Source: Elusimicrobium minutum
GTDB lineage: Bacteria > Elusimicrobiota > Elusimicrobia > Elusimicrobiales > UBA9959
DNA length: 64,000 nucleotides
NCBI GenBank assembly: GCA_020723765.1
Contig: DYIF01000001.1
Coordinates: forward strand, 71,127 to 135,126
Direction: 5' to 3'
This document shows, one piece after another, positions 45,301-55,332 of this stretch. The notes beneath the pieces are model-generated. The model was given only the letters and a program-made list of their open reading frames with translations, had not been told where the DNA came from and made no database searches. The position numbers and the translations under genes are program-made. Each line of letters begins with the position of its first letter. The first letter of the stretch is position 1.

Positions 45301-46211
45301 AAGCCTAAAACCCATCTAATTAATTTTATCTTAACGGAGACCTTTTTGGAAATATCGTTTTTTCTCCCGGTAATATATTTAACAAAATACGCGAAAAGGT
45401 ATATCAAAGAAGATAGAATTATGGAAATCCTTATAATCATTTCCGACAAAACTCCGCCGTATTTTCTATGATAATAACACATACTTTGATAATACTCCAA
45501 TTTTCTCGATCCTTTTTTATCCGCACTTGCCCCTCTATAATGAATAACTTCCATATACGGAAAGAAAAAAACTTTTCCCCCCTCTTTTCTCGCTCTTCTG
45601 CACAAATCGTTTTCTTCGAAGTACATAAAAAACTTTTCATCAAATCCGCCTATATTCTTAAAAAAATCTTTCCCAATCATAAAAGCGGCGCCGACTACCC
45701 AATCAACCTCTGCGATTTTATCGAACACTTTAAAATCGTAATTTACATATCTGTTAAAAGGATTTTTGCCGAAATAATAATGAAACTCGAACAATTCGAG
45801 AACCGAATGAAATACCGAGAAAAATCGGGCGTAAGAGTCTTGGAATTTTCCGTTTTCCCATAGAAGCTTAAATCCCAAAACGCTTTTTTCGTTCGAGGAT
45901 ACAAAATCTACGGCTTTGGAAAGTTCGTCGGAAAGAATCTTGGTATCCGGATTTAAAAAAAACAAGATATCTCCTTTGGAAATTTCCGCTCCTCTATTGC
46001 AAGCGAAACCAAAGCCCGGATTATGAGGAAAGGTCAGTATTTTAACTTCGGGAAAATTTTCTTTTATCACCGATAGAGTCTTATCCGACGAGCCGTTATC
46101 CGCGATTATTATCTCTTTCAAAGGATAAGACAAGGATTTTACGGAAGCCAAACAATCTTTGATATGGTTTTCCGAATTCCATGTTACTATTACAAAAGAT
46201 ACCGTTTTCAT
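45297..46211 (-). CDS. GT2 glycosyltransferase, rhamnosyltransferase-like
   Basis: VSFVIVTWNSENHIKDCL, IIIADNGSSDKTL, GFACNRGAEIS and FFLNPDTKI mark the GT2 family close to dTDP-rhamnosyltransferases. The long open frame extends upstream to 46298, but family homology starts at the ATG at 46211 (305 codons with the stop), preceded by AGAGG. It has a C-terminal hydrophobic helix. Confidence 0.86.
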   Translation of the reverse strand: MKTVSFVIVTWNSENHIKDCLASVKSLSYPLKEIIIADNGSSDKTLSVIKENFPEVKILTFPHNPGFGFACNRGAEISKGDILFFLNPDTKILSDELSKAVDFVSSNEKSVLGFKLLWENGKFQDSYARFFSVFHSVLELFEFHYYFGKNPFNRYVNYDFKVFDKIAEVDWVVGAAFMIGKDFFKNIGGFDEKFFMYFEENDLCRRARKEGGKVFFFPYMEVIHYRGASADKKGSRKLEYYQSMCYYHRKYGGVLSEMIIRISIILSSLIYLFAYFVKYITGRKNDISKKVSVKIKLIRWVLGL

Positions 46212-46212
46212 T

Positions 46213-47130
46213 TTATTTTTTGCCTCTAATAATTCCGATATAAAAAAAACTATCGCTAAATTTTGAAAACGCATACGGCCAATACAAAAATCTTTCAATA
46301 ATTAAAGTTATTAAAAGAAACAATCCGGCCTTTAAATAGAGATATAAAATTTTAAACAAGTTAACATCCATATTTTTATTTTTTCCCGTGGCGATATCGA
46401 ATAAAACTCTGGATCTGCCCGAAAAATATATTCTTTTGGCGTATTTTAAAGCTTTTATCGGATGATAATGATATCCTAAAGCTTTTTGAGAATACATAAG
46501 CCTAAATCCCTTTTTCATAAGCCTATAACCGAATTCGATATCTTCAAAAAAATAATCCGGGGATTTGAATCTTTCATCGAAAAGCAAATCGTTTTCGGTC
46601 AAAAACTTCTTTTTAACGGATACGTTCGAGCCGTAAAAATGCCAAAAATCGGTATAATTCTCGTCTTTAAGAGAATTATAATCGAACTGAGGCCCCCCGT
46701 TTTCAAGCCAATGCATAAAAGGAGTAACTTTAATCTCCTTATGCCATGTAATGCGACCGAGCAATCCGAATTCGGCGCAAGGGTTTAAGCGATGATATTT
46801 CGCGTGTGTTTCTATGGCAAATTTGTCTACCATTATGTCGTCGCCCAAAAAAAGCAAAATCTCCCCTCCGGAATTTTTTATACCGACATTTCTCGCGGCG
46901 GCGGGCCCGGAGTTATGGATTTCATAATATCCAAAAGCGAAAAATTTATTTTTGGTCATATCCGAAATCTTTTCTCTATAGCCATCGTCCTTCCCTCCGT
47001 CGTTAATTATGATTAACTCGATAAGATTAAGCGGATATGAGGATAAAAGAATAGAATCGATACATTTAAAGATAGCGTCGGGCCTATTATAAGTCGGAAT
47101 TATTAAGCTGATTATATACTCACCTTTCAT
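46213..47130 (-). CDS. GT2 glycosyltransferase
   Basis: The 305-residue protein has ISLIIPTYNRPDAIFKCI, IINDGG, AARNVGIKNSGGEILLFLGDD and, later, a galactosyltransferase-type block PDYFFEDIEFGYRL. A C-terminal hydrophobic stretch (about 265-285) suggests membrane association. GGAG precedes the ATG, which lies 11 bases inside the fused methyltransferase/GT9 gene. Confidence 0.87.
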   Translation of the reverse strand: MKGEYIISLIIPTYNRPDAIFKCIDSILLSSYPLNLIELIIINDGGKDDGYREKISDMTKNKFFAFGYYEIHNSGPAAARNVGIKNSGGEILLFLGDDIMVDKFAIETHAKYHRLNPCAEFGLLGRITWHKEIKVTPFMHWLENGGPQFDYNSLKDENYTDFWHFYGSNVSVKKKFLTENDLLFDERFKSPDYFFEDIEFGYRLMKKGFRLMYSQKALGYHYHPIKALKYAKRIYFSGRSRVLFDIATGKNKNMDVNLFKILYLYLKAGLFLLITLIIERFLYWPYAFSKFSDSFFYIGIIRGKK

Positions 47131-48733
47131 AATTTATTATCTCCGTAATTTGTTTAATTACATAATCCGGCTTTAAGTTATTCATACACTTATGATGATT
47201 TAACGGACAACCGTATTTTAAATCTTTTTCCTCGAAAAGACCTTTGGTATAACAACCGTAACATTCATAATCGTTTATCGCGACGGCATTATTATATTTT
47301 CTTAATTCGGCTTCGGCGGGCCCGTAAATTATAAAAGAAACGGCCCCGACGCTCAAAGCGACATGAGCCAGCCCGCTATCGTTACCGAAAAAGAACCCGC
47401 ATTTGGATATGAGCCATGCGGTTTGTCGCAAATTCAGTTTATCGACAAAAGAAAAATCCGAGTTTTTAAGCCTTTCCTTTCCTTTTACGGAGCTATGCCA
47501 GTTATTTTTGCCTACCTCTATAATTTTAATTCCGTATTTTTCTCTTAAAAACTTACAAACATATTCGAAGCGATCGTGAGGCCATTTTCGAGAAACCCAC
47601 CCGGCTCTGGTATCGACCGCAATATACTTAACTCCTTTTTCAAATTTAAAATCAAAGACGTCTTTTTCGTCTATAAAAACCCCGGGAGATATTTTTAAAA
47701 CATCGCCAATCGCTTCGGACAATCCCGCTTGCCAAGCGAAATTGGATATAAGATGTTTCCCGACCCATTCTTTATCGGGAACATGAAATTCGACTATATT
47801 TATATCCTTATCTTGAACCGGAAAATTATCGAATACTCTATCGGAACCGATCAGTTCATAAAAAGACGAATCCTTATCGAGAGATATCGTTATCTCCGGG
47901 AATTTGCTTTTTATATAATACAAAGACGGCAAAACGCATAAACTATCGCCAAGCCCCATCTTAATTCTAATTAAATTATTTTTGTTTCCATCCCAAATTT
48001 CATTAAATCGATCGGTTTTTTTAAAATATATGAAAGGCTCCACGAGATTCAATTTGGAAGACGGAAGATATGCCGGATAAAAGCCGTATTTAACAAAAAT
48101 ATCGTCCCACCATTTTCTCCTTTCAAATATGATATTGTTCTTATGATCATAAAACTCGGCGAGATAAGAAGGATAGGTTTGAATGCTTGCGACAATCCAC
48201 CTGGAACTTATCCGGCAAAGATTTTTTACATAATAATCTATACGTTCGTAAGGAATATGCTCCAAAAAATTAAAGACGCAAACCGTATCGTAAGATTCTT
48301 TTTCAATAGATTCAAAGGATGTTTTTTTAATATTATCAAAAACTTTATTTTTAATATAATAATCGGAGTTTTCTATTCCGAATATATTTTTATATCCGCT
48401 ATCGTATAACCTTTTTAAAAAATACCCCTTCCCGCAACCGTAATGCAATACCTTACAATCTTTGGAAGGATACAAATATTCGAATAGATTAAAACAAGAA
48501 TTCAGATAAACGGAAAAATTTTCATTTTCATCGCCACTTTCGTAATTTATATTTTCATCCGAATAGGAATATCTTTTAATTCCGGACAAACGACGAATCC
48601 GATTAAACGAAACGATCTTTTTTATAATCATCATAATAATTATCGTTTTTTTAAATCTATCGGTTTTATCCCTAAAAGCAAGTTTTATCAATATTTTATC
48701 GTAAAAATCGGAAATTTTTTTAAAAATATTCAT
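47120..48733 (-). CDS. Methyltransferase-GT9 glycosyltransferase fusion
   Basis: Two enzymes in one chain of 537 residues. Residues about 75-200 are a class I SAM methyltransferase (KVLHYGCGKGYFLKRL near 94-109, NFLEHIPYERIDYY near 155-168). Residues about 254-535 are a GT9 heptosyltransferase-like domain (KMGLGDSLCVLPSLYYIK, then GNDSGLAHVALSVGAVSF). The start is ATG 48733, overlapping the previous stop as ATGA with AGGA upstream; the longer reading from 48763 lacks support. It could add a sugar and then methylate it, perhaps to cap the chain; that is inference. Confidence 0.85.
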   Translation of the reverse strand: MNIFKKISDFYDKILIKLAFRDKTDRFKKTIIIMMIIKKIVSFNRIRRLSGIKRYSYSDENINYESGDENENFSVYLNSCFNLFEYLYPSKDCKVLHYGCGKGYFLKRLYDSGYKNIFGIENSDYYIKNKVFDNIKKTSFESIEKESYDTVCVFNFLEHIPYERIDYYVKNLCRISSRWIVASIQTYPSYLAEFYDHKNNIIFERRKWWDDIFVKYGFYPAYLPSSKLNLVEPFIYFKKTDRFNEIWDGNKNNLIRIKMGLGDSLCVLPSLYYIKSKFPEITISLDKDSSFYELIGSDRVFDNFPVQDKDINIVEFHVPDKEWVGKHLISNFAWQAGLSEAIGDVLKISPGVFIDEKDVFDFKFEKGVKYIAVDTRAGWVSRKWPHDRFEYVCKFLREKYGIKIIEVGKNNWHSSVKGKERLKNSDFSFVDKLNLRQTAWLISKCGFFFGNDSGLAHVALSVGAVSFIIYGPAEAELRKYNNAVAINDYECYGCYTKGLFEEKDLKYGCPLNHHKCMNNLKPDYVIKQITEIINYER

Positions 48734-49308
48734 TTTTTCCTGCCGGCTATATAATAGCTCCAATAAAGATCCGCATCGGAAGCATATTCTATTATTTCCA
48801 TTTGATTATCGGATAAAAAACCGAGTATTTTTGACGGATAAAGAATATGTTTATGATTTTTACCGACCCAGGGAGAAAGGGGTCTCCATAAAAGCATAGA
48901 AGGATGAGGGAGATAAAGAAACAGTATACCGTGTTTTTTTATTTTTTTTATCCATAACAAGAGCGCTTTTTGCCAATCATCGAGATGTTCGAGACAATGA
49001 GAACTAAAAACATAATCCAAAGACTCGTCTTTAAACGCATTTAAATTAAATGCGTTTAGATCCTTATCGTTGTCTATCGGTATCGCTCCTTTTAAAGCCC
49101 AATTCCCCGCTCCCACATCTATTCCGTATCCCTCGCAATATTTTAGCGCTCTGTCTTCTATAAACGATTTGGCATTTCCTTTGTTCAAATAATCAGGGTA
49201 ATATCTGCCGAAATAATTCCAATAAACATTCCCGTTTATTATTACTTTTTTTAAGAAAATTTTCTTTAATCTTATTATAGCTCTTTCATACAAATCAACG
49301 ATATTCAT
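48730..49308 (-). CDS. Class I SAM-dependent methyltransferase
   Basis: The 192-residue protein has the SAM loop GIDVGAGNWALKG and the post-I region LDYVFSSHCLEHLDDW, typical of small-molecule methyltransferases in glycan clusters. It overlaps the fusion gene and the flippase gene by four bases each. The substrate is unknown, probably a sugar of the surface polysaccharide. Confidence 0.85.
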   Translation of the reverse strand: MNIVDLYERAIIRLKKIFLKKVIINGNVYWNYFGRYYPDYLNKGNAKSFIEDRALKYCEGYGIDVGAGNWALKGAIPIDNDKDLNAFNLNAFKDESLDYVFSSHCLEHLDDWQKALLLWIKKIKKHGILFLYLPHPSMLLWRPLSPWVGKNHKHILYPSKILGFLSDNQMEIIEYASDADLYWSYYIAGRKK

Positions 49309-50843
49309 AAGCCGATAAATCTCCTAAACAAAATCTCAAATTTTTGTTTGTCGTAATTATCTATGCCTTTAAAAAGCCGCATAAAACCGACATAGACAAT
49401 TATGAACGCAAAAAGAGTTACAATTAAATATAAAATCTGGAGACTAAAATGTTTAACGAGAGATAATTTTAAAATATAAATCGAAAACAAAGAAAAGAAT
49501 ATTCCGTAAAAAACGCTTAAAAAACCGTTCCAAAAATCCGAATTGGAGACTTTTATAACTTTGTTTATCGCAAAAACATAATATACCGCCGCCACTATCA
49601 GCGAAATGCTCGTACCGTAGGCGACGCCTTTAAAACCGAATTTGATTATAAAAAAATAACTCAAGGACATATTTAATATTCCGTTAAGTATGGCTCCCTT
49701 CATCTGTATATCCGTTCTGTCTATCGATTGTCCGACCAGAGAACTAACAGAACCCAAAAAAGTATTTATAAAATATCCTATTATAATAATTTTTAAAATA
49801 TAAGATATTTCCAAAAAATTCTTCCCTAACCATAAACTTACTATATCTTCGGAAAAAACGAAAAGATAACCGAAAATGAAACCGCTTATTATAATCATAT
49901 ATTTGGTGGCTTTTAAATAAAGGCGTTTCAAATTTTCCAACAAACCTATAGACTCCAATTCCGAAAAGCCGGGCATTAGGGCGCTTGAAAAAACGACTAT
50001 AATATTCCTTACATTAATCGCCAAACTGCTCGCTATATGGTAAAAAGTAACGTAATTGAGAGAAAGAAATTTCGTCAGTATTATTTTTTCAAAATGAGAA
50101 GCTATCAATGATGAAATTAAAGTTACGTTAAGTTTGCCGCCGTAAGATACGGCGTTTTTTAAAATATCCATATCGAATTTGAAATGTCGCACAGAAAAAA
50201 TCGGAACATGCTTGTACGAAAAATAAAAATTAACCGCGAAGTTTATAACGCCGGCCAATAGAGTATTTAATATTAATCCTTTCAATCCGAACCCCGATTC
50301 TATGAAGAAAACCATACCGGAAACTTCGGCTATGGATACGAAAAAAGCGATCTTATTGGAATAGTCCATGCGCTGGATAGATGAAAATATGGAATTAACC
50401 ACCCCGAATATTCTTAAAAAACCGCTGACAAAACAATAAAAAACCGATAAAGAGATAAACTGCGAAAAATCATTATTAGATATGTCCAAAAAAACCGCTA
50501 TCTTTCCCCTGATTAGAAGCAAAATTAACATTGAAATCAATAAAATTACCGAATAAAATATCATACAAGTAAAAATATAAGAATTGAATTTAGCTTTATC
50601 GTTCAAAGAATAGAATCTTGACAAATACCTTACAAAAGAAGTCGAAACCCCCAAATCCAAAAGATTCATATAATCTACAACTACTTTTATGACGATATAT
50701 ATCCCGTAATCATTCGGACCTATTTTTGAAAGCAAATAGAAAGGAACGAACAACATAACGCAAAAATACCAGATCTTTCCGAAAATATTCCATAAAGTAT
50801 TTTTAAAGACTTTATAATGAAACTCTTCCAAATCAAATCCCAT
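49305..50843 (-). CDS. Polysaccharide flippase (Wzx-type, MOP superfamily)
   Basis: The 512-residue protein has about 14 membrane segments and the polysaccharide-transporter outline, beginning NTLWNIFGKIWYFCVMLFV. Wzx proteins move undecaprenyl-linked repeat units across the inner membrane. GAGGA precedes the ATG, which lies 11 bases inside the O-antigen ligase gene. Confidence 0.88.
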   Translation of the reverse strand: MGFDLEEFHYKVFKNTLWNIFGKIWYFCVMLFVPFYLLSKIGPNDYGIYIVIKVVVDYMNLLDLGVSTSFVRYLSRFYSLNDKAKFNSYIFTCMIFYSVILLISMLILLLIRGKIAVFLDISNNDFSQFISLSVFYCFVSGFLRIFGVVNSIFSSIQRMDYSNKIAFFVSIAEVSGMVFFIESGFGLKGLILNTLLAGVINFAVNFYFSYKHVPIFSVRHFKFDMDILKNAVSYGGKLNVTLISSLIASHFEKIILTKFLSLNYVTFYHIASSLAINVRNIIVVFSSALMPGFSELESIGLLENLKRLYLKATKYMIIISGFIFGYLFVFSEDIVSLWLGKNFLEISYILKIIIIGYFINTFLGSVSSLVGQSIDRTDIQMKGAILNGILNMSLSYFFIIKFGFKGVAYGTSISLIVAAVYYVFAINKVIKVSNSDFWNGFLSVFYGIFFSLFSIYILKLSLVKHFSLQILYLIVTLFAFIIVYVGFMRLFKGIDNYDKQKFEILFRRFIGL

Positions 50844-52203
50844 TTTTTTCTATCCTCAAATAACTTACGCTAACAAGAGCCACGCAAAACCAAAAGGGCT
50901 CCATTATTCTGACTATTATGAAAGTATTGACTCCTAAACCCTGAACTAAAAAAGCGAATATCGAACAAAAAACTCCAAAAGCCAAGCTTTTTTCATATAA
51001 ATTATCGCTTTTATTATATACTTTAAAAGACATATTTAGAACGGAATATATAAGCCAAACAAATAACACAAATCCGATAATACCGGTTTCTCCCAAAATA
51101 AGAGAATATTGATTATCGCCAAGTCCAACGCCTGTAACCCCGGCCCCTAAAAACGGATGGTTAGGCAATACGTTTAATACGACTCTTTCTATCGATTGAT
51201 ACCTTTGATAAGCGGAGTCTTCAAGAGTAATTTTACCAAAAGGTGTAACGACAATATTTTTAGCTTCCAAACCTTTATAGGTGTATTCTATTCTCGCTCT
51301 TACTTTTTCTCCAAGCCCGGGCAAAAAAAACGTTATTAAAAACACAAAGAAAGCGCCCATTAAAAAGAAAAATTTTCTTTTCTTAACAAAAATTACAAAT
51401 ACCAAAAAAAGCGTTATAAAACCCATATAACTTGCTCTTGAAAAGGTCAAAAGAAAAGAAGGATACAAAAATATAAAACTCAAAAGAACTATTAAAAACT
51501 TGCCACCCTTTATTTCAGATAACAAGGCAAGCATTACTCCCATAGCCAAAAGATAATAACCCCCAAGCGATGCGGGTTCGGATTCTTTCGGATTTCCTAA
51601 AGGCGCTTCAAAAGGAGCCGTGGTTCTAACAAGGTCTCCGGTAGCGTTAGCGTAGTAATAATAAGAATAAGCGATAACTATCAACAAAACATAAAACATA
51701 TATTTAATATATCTATAATAATCCTTCTCTTCTTTTAACATATTAACTATCATAAAATACATCATATAATACTCGATATATTTTAATACGTAAAAAAAAG
51801 CCTTTTCCCAATTAAGCCTTCCACCAATTATTCCCAATAATGTCGAAATCACATAAACCGAAGTATAAAGAAGAAGAGGAAGTTGTATCGGCGTTTTTAT
51901 TAAGAAAGGCTCTCTTTTAATCAACGCGGTTCTTATAAGCCAAACGAGGAATATGAGAATGAGCAAAACATCGTCGTATCTTACAACTACCGCTTTTCCT
52001 GATACCGCTCCAACTCCTATTTCGGGAGACAAAAGCATTGAAAAAATCAAAAAAACAACCGATTTTAAAGGATAATTAAAAGTTATGAAAAGTATAAGAA
52101 AACCCAAAAAAATCATTAAAAGTTTGTAAGGAGAATAATTTAAAGCGTATTTGACTATTAAAATAGAAATGAAAACGAATATCAAACCGAGGGTTAACTG
52201 CAT
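50833..52203 (-). CDS. O-antigen ligase/polymerase family protein (WaaL/Wzy)
   Basis: The 456-residue protein has about 12 membrane segments and a large periplasmic loop (about 295-350) with HPFLGAGVTGVGLGDNQY, the family block that holds the functional His. Wzy polymerises repeat units; WaaL attaches chains to lipid A core. With one such gene in the cluster, sequence alone does not decide between them. It starts exactly after the Wzc stop region, with GGAAG as ribosome site. Confidence 0.85.
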   Translation of the reverse strand: MQLTLGLIFVFISILIVKYALNYSPYKLLMIFLGFLILFITFNYPLKSVVFLIFSMLLSPEIGVGAVSGKAVVVRYDDVLLILIFLVWLIRTALIKREPFLIKTPIQLPLLLYTSVYVISTLLGIIGGRLNWEKAFFYVLKYIEYYMMYFMIVNMLKEEKDYYRYIKYMFYVLLIVIAYSYYYYANATGDLVRTTAPFEAPLGNPKESEPASLGGYYLLAMGVMLALLSEIKGGKFLIVLLSFIFLYPSFLLTFSRASYMGFITLFLVFVIFVKKRKFFFLMGAFFVFLITFFLPGLGEKVRARIEYTYKGLEAKNIVVTPFGKITLEDSAYQRYQSIERVVLNVLPNHPFLGAGVTGVGLGDNQYSLILGETGIIGFVLFVWLIYSVLNMSFKVYNKSDNLYEKSLAFGVFCSIFAFLVQGLGVNTFIIVRIMEPFWFCVALVSVSYLRIEKNGI

Positions 52204-54075
52204 TTATCTTCCGGAATAATCAGAATAGTCATAATAATAACTATATCTCGGTCCCAATTCGCTCGTTTTAACCCCGTTTAAAACTATACCTATCATTTTG
52301 GCCCCGACTCCGGTAATCTGTTCTTTCGCTCTTTTTAACGCCCCTCTGGCTATCTTACCGGATTTATAAACCATAACAACGCCGTCAAGCCTTTTACCTA
52401 TGACAATACTGTCTACAAACAACAAAACCGGAGGTCCGTCGAATATTATAAAATCAAAGTTAGACTTTAACTCGTCCATTATCTCGGTCCAGTTCGCATT
52501 GTCTAACAAATCCACCACATTATAAGGAGTGGTGCCGCTCGTAATCACGGTTAAATTTTCTATGCCGGGGAATTTAATCATGGCGTCCGGCGAAAAACCG
52601 CCTCCTATAAAATCGTTCATTCCTCTTTCCACCTCTGCTAAGTTCGCTTTACCGGCTATAAAATCGGTAAGACCGGGTTGTTTTGGAATTGAGAATATCT
52701 GATGTAATACCGGCCTTCTTAAATCTGCTTCAACAAATAATGTTTTAAGCCCGGAGCCCGCCGAAGCCAAAGCTAAGTTTAAAGCGGTTAAAGTTTTTCC
52801 CTCGGCGGCTCCGCTTGAGCTTATCATTATGGCAAGCGGACCTTTGTTTTCAATGTTGGATATTATATTCGCTCTTAAAGTATGATAGGATTCTATTATG
52901 TTGGTGGTTATTCTTCTATTAAATATCAAAACGGTTTTAAATCCGTCTATTGAAAATCTTTTCCTTTTAAATATGTTTGTAAACCAATTATCCGAAATCT
53001 TAGCCGAAGAAATATGAGGTATTATCCCGAGAACCGGAGCGTTAAGAAAAGTTTCTATCTCTTCTATTGTGCTTATCGAAACGTCAAGGTTTTCAAGTAT
53101 GAAAACAAAAACTATACCCAAGAATATTCCGGTTAAAATGCCTATTGCGAGATTCAATCTTTTGTTGGGAAGAACCGGGGTGGTATTTAAAACAGGCGGA
53201 TTTATAACGGTTACGAAAGAAACTATAGAAGAAAGCCCTAATTTGGCTTCTTCGTACTGTTTATTTATGGTCGAATACAAATCTTCCTGAAGCTTTATTT
53301 CTCTATTAATTCTAAGTAGTTCCAACTCCTGAGAAGGCATCTGTTTTAATCTGGATTGCAAAGTCTCTATTTTTTTATCAAGGCTTATCACATCCGGATG
53401 ATTGGAAGTATATTTTTCGAGCAATTCTTTTCTTTTTATTTCCAAATCGGCTATCTGGTCGCTTATAATCGTAGCCATGCCGGTATTAGGGTTTTTTTGA
53501 ATATAATCTTTTTTCTGTCTTTCCAAGCTTCTCAATTTATCTTCTATTTCCACTTTTCTTTGCATTATATCGTTAAAAGTTTTTTTGGCTTGAGAGCTTT
53601 TTTGCTCGAGGTCGTACTCCTTATAAGAATCTATAACCGCGCTTACTATATCGTAGGCTTTATAAGGATTGGATGCGTATGCTGTAATCGAAATCAAATT
53701 GGTATCTGGAACTCTATCCGCTTTATAAGAGGATTGTATTTCGGAAGCCACTCTATTTAAATTCAATTCGTCTAAAGAACTGGCAAGATTAAGTTTAACC
53801 GCAACTTTTTTTGCTATTTCAAGAGAAGATATTACTCTTATCTCTGTATTAACCGCCCCCCAGGGGTCTATATCCATTATATCGGAACCGGGGAGTTGAG
53901 AGTATATCTTTGGAGGCTGTATTTTAATTACCGCGGAAGTCGAATAGAGAAGCGGAGAAAGCTTTGTATAAAAAATGGCGGCGATTATCGTTATAAAAAA
54001 AATAGACAAAAAAGACCATTTCCTTTTATTAAGTATCCTCCAGTAATCGTATAGGGTCAAGCCTTCGTTATTCAT
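52204..54075 (-). CDS. wzc: Polysaccharide co-polymerase with tyrosine autokinase domain (Wzc-type)
   Basis: The 623-residue protein has a Wzz domain between two membrane helices (about 20-40 and 305-325) with coiled coil between them, then a BY-kinase: Walker A SSGAAEGKT (420-428), Walker A' VEADLRR (448-454), Walker B IIFDGPP (543-549). The C-terminal tail is a tyrosine cluster, with Tyr at 611, 613, 614, 615, 617 and 620, the autophosphorylation site of the family. It controls chain length and export with Wza. No Wzb-type phosphatase lies nearby. Confidence 0.93.
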   Translation of the reverse strand: MNNEGLTLYDYWRILNKRKWSFLSIFFITIIAAIFYTKLSPLLYSTSAVIKIQPPKIYSQLPGSDIMDIDPWGAVNTEIRVISSLEIAKKVAVKLNLASSLDELNLNRVASEIQSSYKADRVPDTNLISITAYASNPYKAYDIVSAVIDSYKEYDLEQKSSQAKKTFNDIMQRKVEIEDKLRSLERQKKDYIQKNPNTGMATIISDQIADLEIKRKELLEKYTSNHPDVISLDKKIETLQSRLKQMPSQELELLRINREIKLQEDLYSTINKQYEEAKLGLSSIVSFVTVINPPVLNTTPVLPNKRLNLAIGILTGIFLGIVFVFILENLDVSISTIEEIETFLNAPVLGIIPHISSAKISDNWFTNIFKRKRFSIDGFKTVLIFNRRITTNIIESYHTLRANIISNIENKGPLAIMISSSGAAEGKTLTALNLALASAGSGLKTLFVEADLRRPVLHQIFSIPKQPGLTDFIAGKANLAEVERGMNDFIGGGFSPDAMIKFPGIENLTVITSGTTPYNVVDLLDNANWTEIMDELKSNFDFIIFDGPPVLLFVDSIVIGKRLDGVVMVYKSGKIARGALKRAKEQITGVGAKMIGIVLNGVKTSELGPRYSYYYDYSDYSGR

Positions 54076-54078
54076 ATC

Positions 54079-54765
54079 TTATTTGCTCAAAATAATGGAA
54101 ACGCTTATGGCGAAAGTGGCAAGCATTGTCCATGGAATAATATTATCCGAAACCCATTTTGTTTTTGCGGTGAATTTTTGTTTCGGAACGTATACTATGT
54201 CCCCCGGCATAAGTTCTATATTTTTTTCAAGGCTGCCTTGAAAAAAACTATCCATGGAAATGCTAAATATCTCCTCTTTTAAAGCTCCGTCTTTGGTTTT
54301 AGTTTTTCTATAAACCTTTATATTTTTGCTATCCGCATAATCCCCGGGGCCTCCCGCTTCCGCTATTAAATCCAACAGCGTCATGCCTTCCGAGTAATCG
54401 AAATAACCGGTTCTTAAAACCTGTCCTATTACCGCGACTCTGTAAGAAGAAAACTTTTTTATCGAAACCGTTATTTTGGGGTTTGAAACGTATCTTGAAA
54501 ACCTTTCGGTCAAAATCTTTTCGAGATTTGAAGGCGTCATAGATGTAACCTTGATATTTCCTATAAGAGGAAGTTCTATGGTCCCGTCGGGGGAAACCGA
54601 AACCTCTCTGGAAAATTCCTCTGCGGGAGATACCGCTATGCTAATTACATCTCCGCTGGTTATGTAATAGTTGGATTCATAACCTTTAGGAAGGTCTATC
54701 GCAAAAGCGAAAGAATCCAGAAAGAAAACAAAAGCAAAAAACAAAGACGATATTTTTTTAATCAT
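54079..54765 (-). CDS. wza: Polysaccharide export protein (Wza-type, SLBB)
   Basis: The 228-residue protein has a signal peptide (1-22), the poly-export domain (ITSGDVISIAVSPAEEFSREV onwards), an SLBB domain (RVAVIGQVLRTGYF, LIAEAGGPGDYAD) and a C-terminal hydrophobic helix (WTMLATFAISVSIILS). At 228 residues it is shorter than E. coli Wza, and the helix may span the inner or outer membrane. There is no ribosome site; TAAAAT ends six bases before the ATG, so a separate leaderless promoter may serve the export and glycan genes. Confidence 0.9.
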   Translation of the reverse strand: MIKKISSLFFAFVFFLDSFAFAIDLPKGYESNYYITSGDVISIAVSPAEEFSREVSVSPDGTIELPLIGNIKVTSMTPSNLEKILTERFSRYVSNPKITVSIKKFSSYRVAVIGQVLRTGYFDYSEGMTLLDLIAEAGGPGDYADSKNIKVYRKTKTKDGALKEEIFSISMDSFFQGSLEKNIELMPGDIVYVPKQKFTAKTKWVSDNIIPWTMLATFAISVSIILSK

Positions 54766-54771
54766 AATTAA

Positions 54772-54777
54772 ATTTTA
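54772..54777 (-). promoter_or_regulatory. -10 element of a likely leaderless promoter (wza)
   Basis: TAAAAT on the minus strand, six bases before the wza ATG, in the 33-base gap after the preceding gene. No good -35 box. Confidence 0.45.
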
Positions 54778-54798
54778 CTATATATAAAAGATGTTCCA

Positions 54799-55332
54799 TC
54801 ATTTTTTAAAAGAACTTAAAACCGTCTTTAAAACGCTTTTAATCTCCCTGATTTCGTTTTCCAAGTCTTTTGTACGCCCGGAAGACAAACCCGTCTCTTT
54901 TTGAGAAACATATTCCATCTTTTTTTCAAGCACGGAAATCCTATTTATTATATCCTCGGGGATTTTGGATTTTTGATAAGCCGTCAAAACATATCTAAAA
55001 AATGTTATAAAAACCAATACCGAAAACAGCATAAAAGAAACCGAGCCTATTACCGTTATATACTCATATGATGATATCAGTCCTATGACTATTAATATTA
55101 TGGAAGCCAAAAGGGAGAAAAGAAGCGTTTCTTTGTTTTCGCTCCATACGACGTTAAACTTGGAAGAGCCGACATTCTCGGTTTTCATATTAAAATCGAA
55201 CTTAGCGGGAGAAGGCTTAATGTAAGAAAGATTTTCCTCGGTTTTATTTTCGCTTTCTCTCAAATCGAAATCTTCGCTTAAAGATTCCTTTTTCAAATCG
55301 TTTAGAAGGTTTTCAAGCTTATTATCTTTCAT
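54799..55332 (-). CDS. Small two-helix membrane protein with coiled coil
   Basis: I do not recognise this 177-residue protein. Residues 1-65 are polar and acidic, 69-88 and 91-112 are two closely spaced membrane helices (a hairpin with both ends probably cytoplasmic), and 125-177 form a short coiled coil. GAGGA precedes the ATG, which overlaps the coiled-coil gene by 11 bases. The place between two coiled-coil genes and wza suggests it ties the cytoplasmic coiled-coil proteins to the membrane. Confidence 0.7.
   Translation of the reverse strand: MKDNKLENLLNDLKKESLSEDFDLRESENKTEENLSYIKPSPAKFDFNMKTENVGSSKFNVVWSENKETLLFSLLASIILIVIGLISSYEYITVIGSVSFMLFSVLVFITFFRYVLTAYQKSKIPEDIINRISVLEKKMEYVSQKETGLSSGRTKDLENEIREIKSVLKTVLSSFKK

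Noticed and set aside
46212-46298. Longer N-terminus for the GT2 gene ending at 45297
   Set aside because: The extension overlaps the preceding gene and has no family match; the ATG at 46211 has AGAGG upstream.
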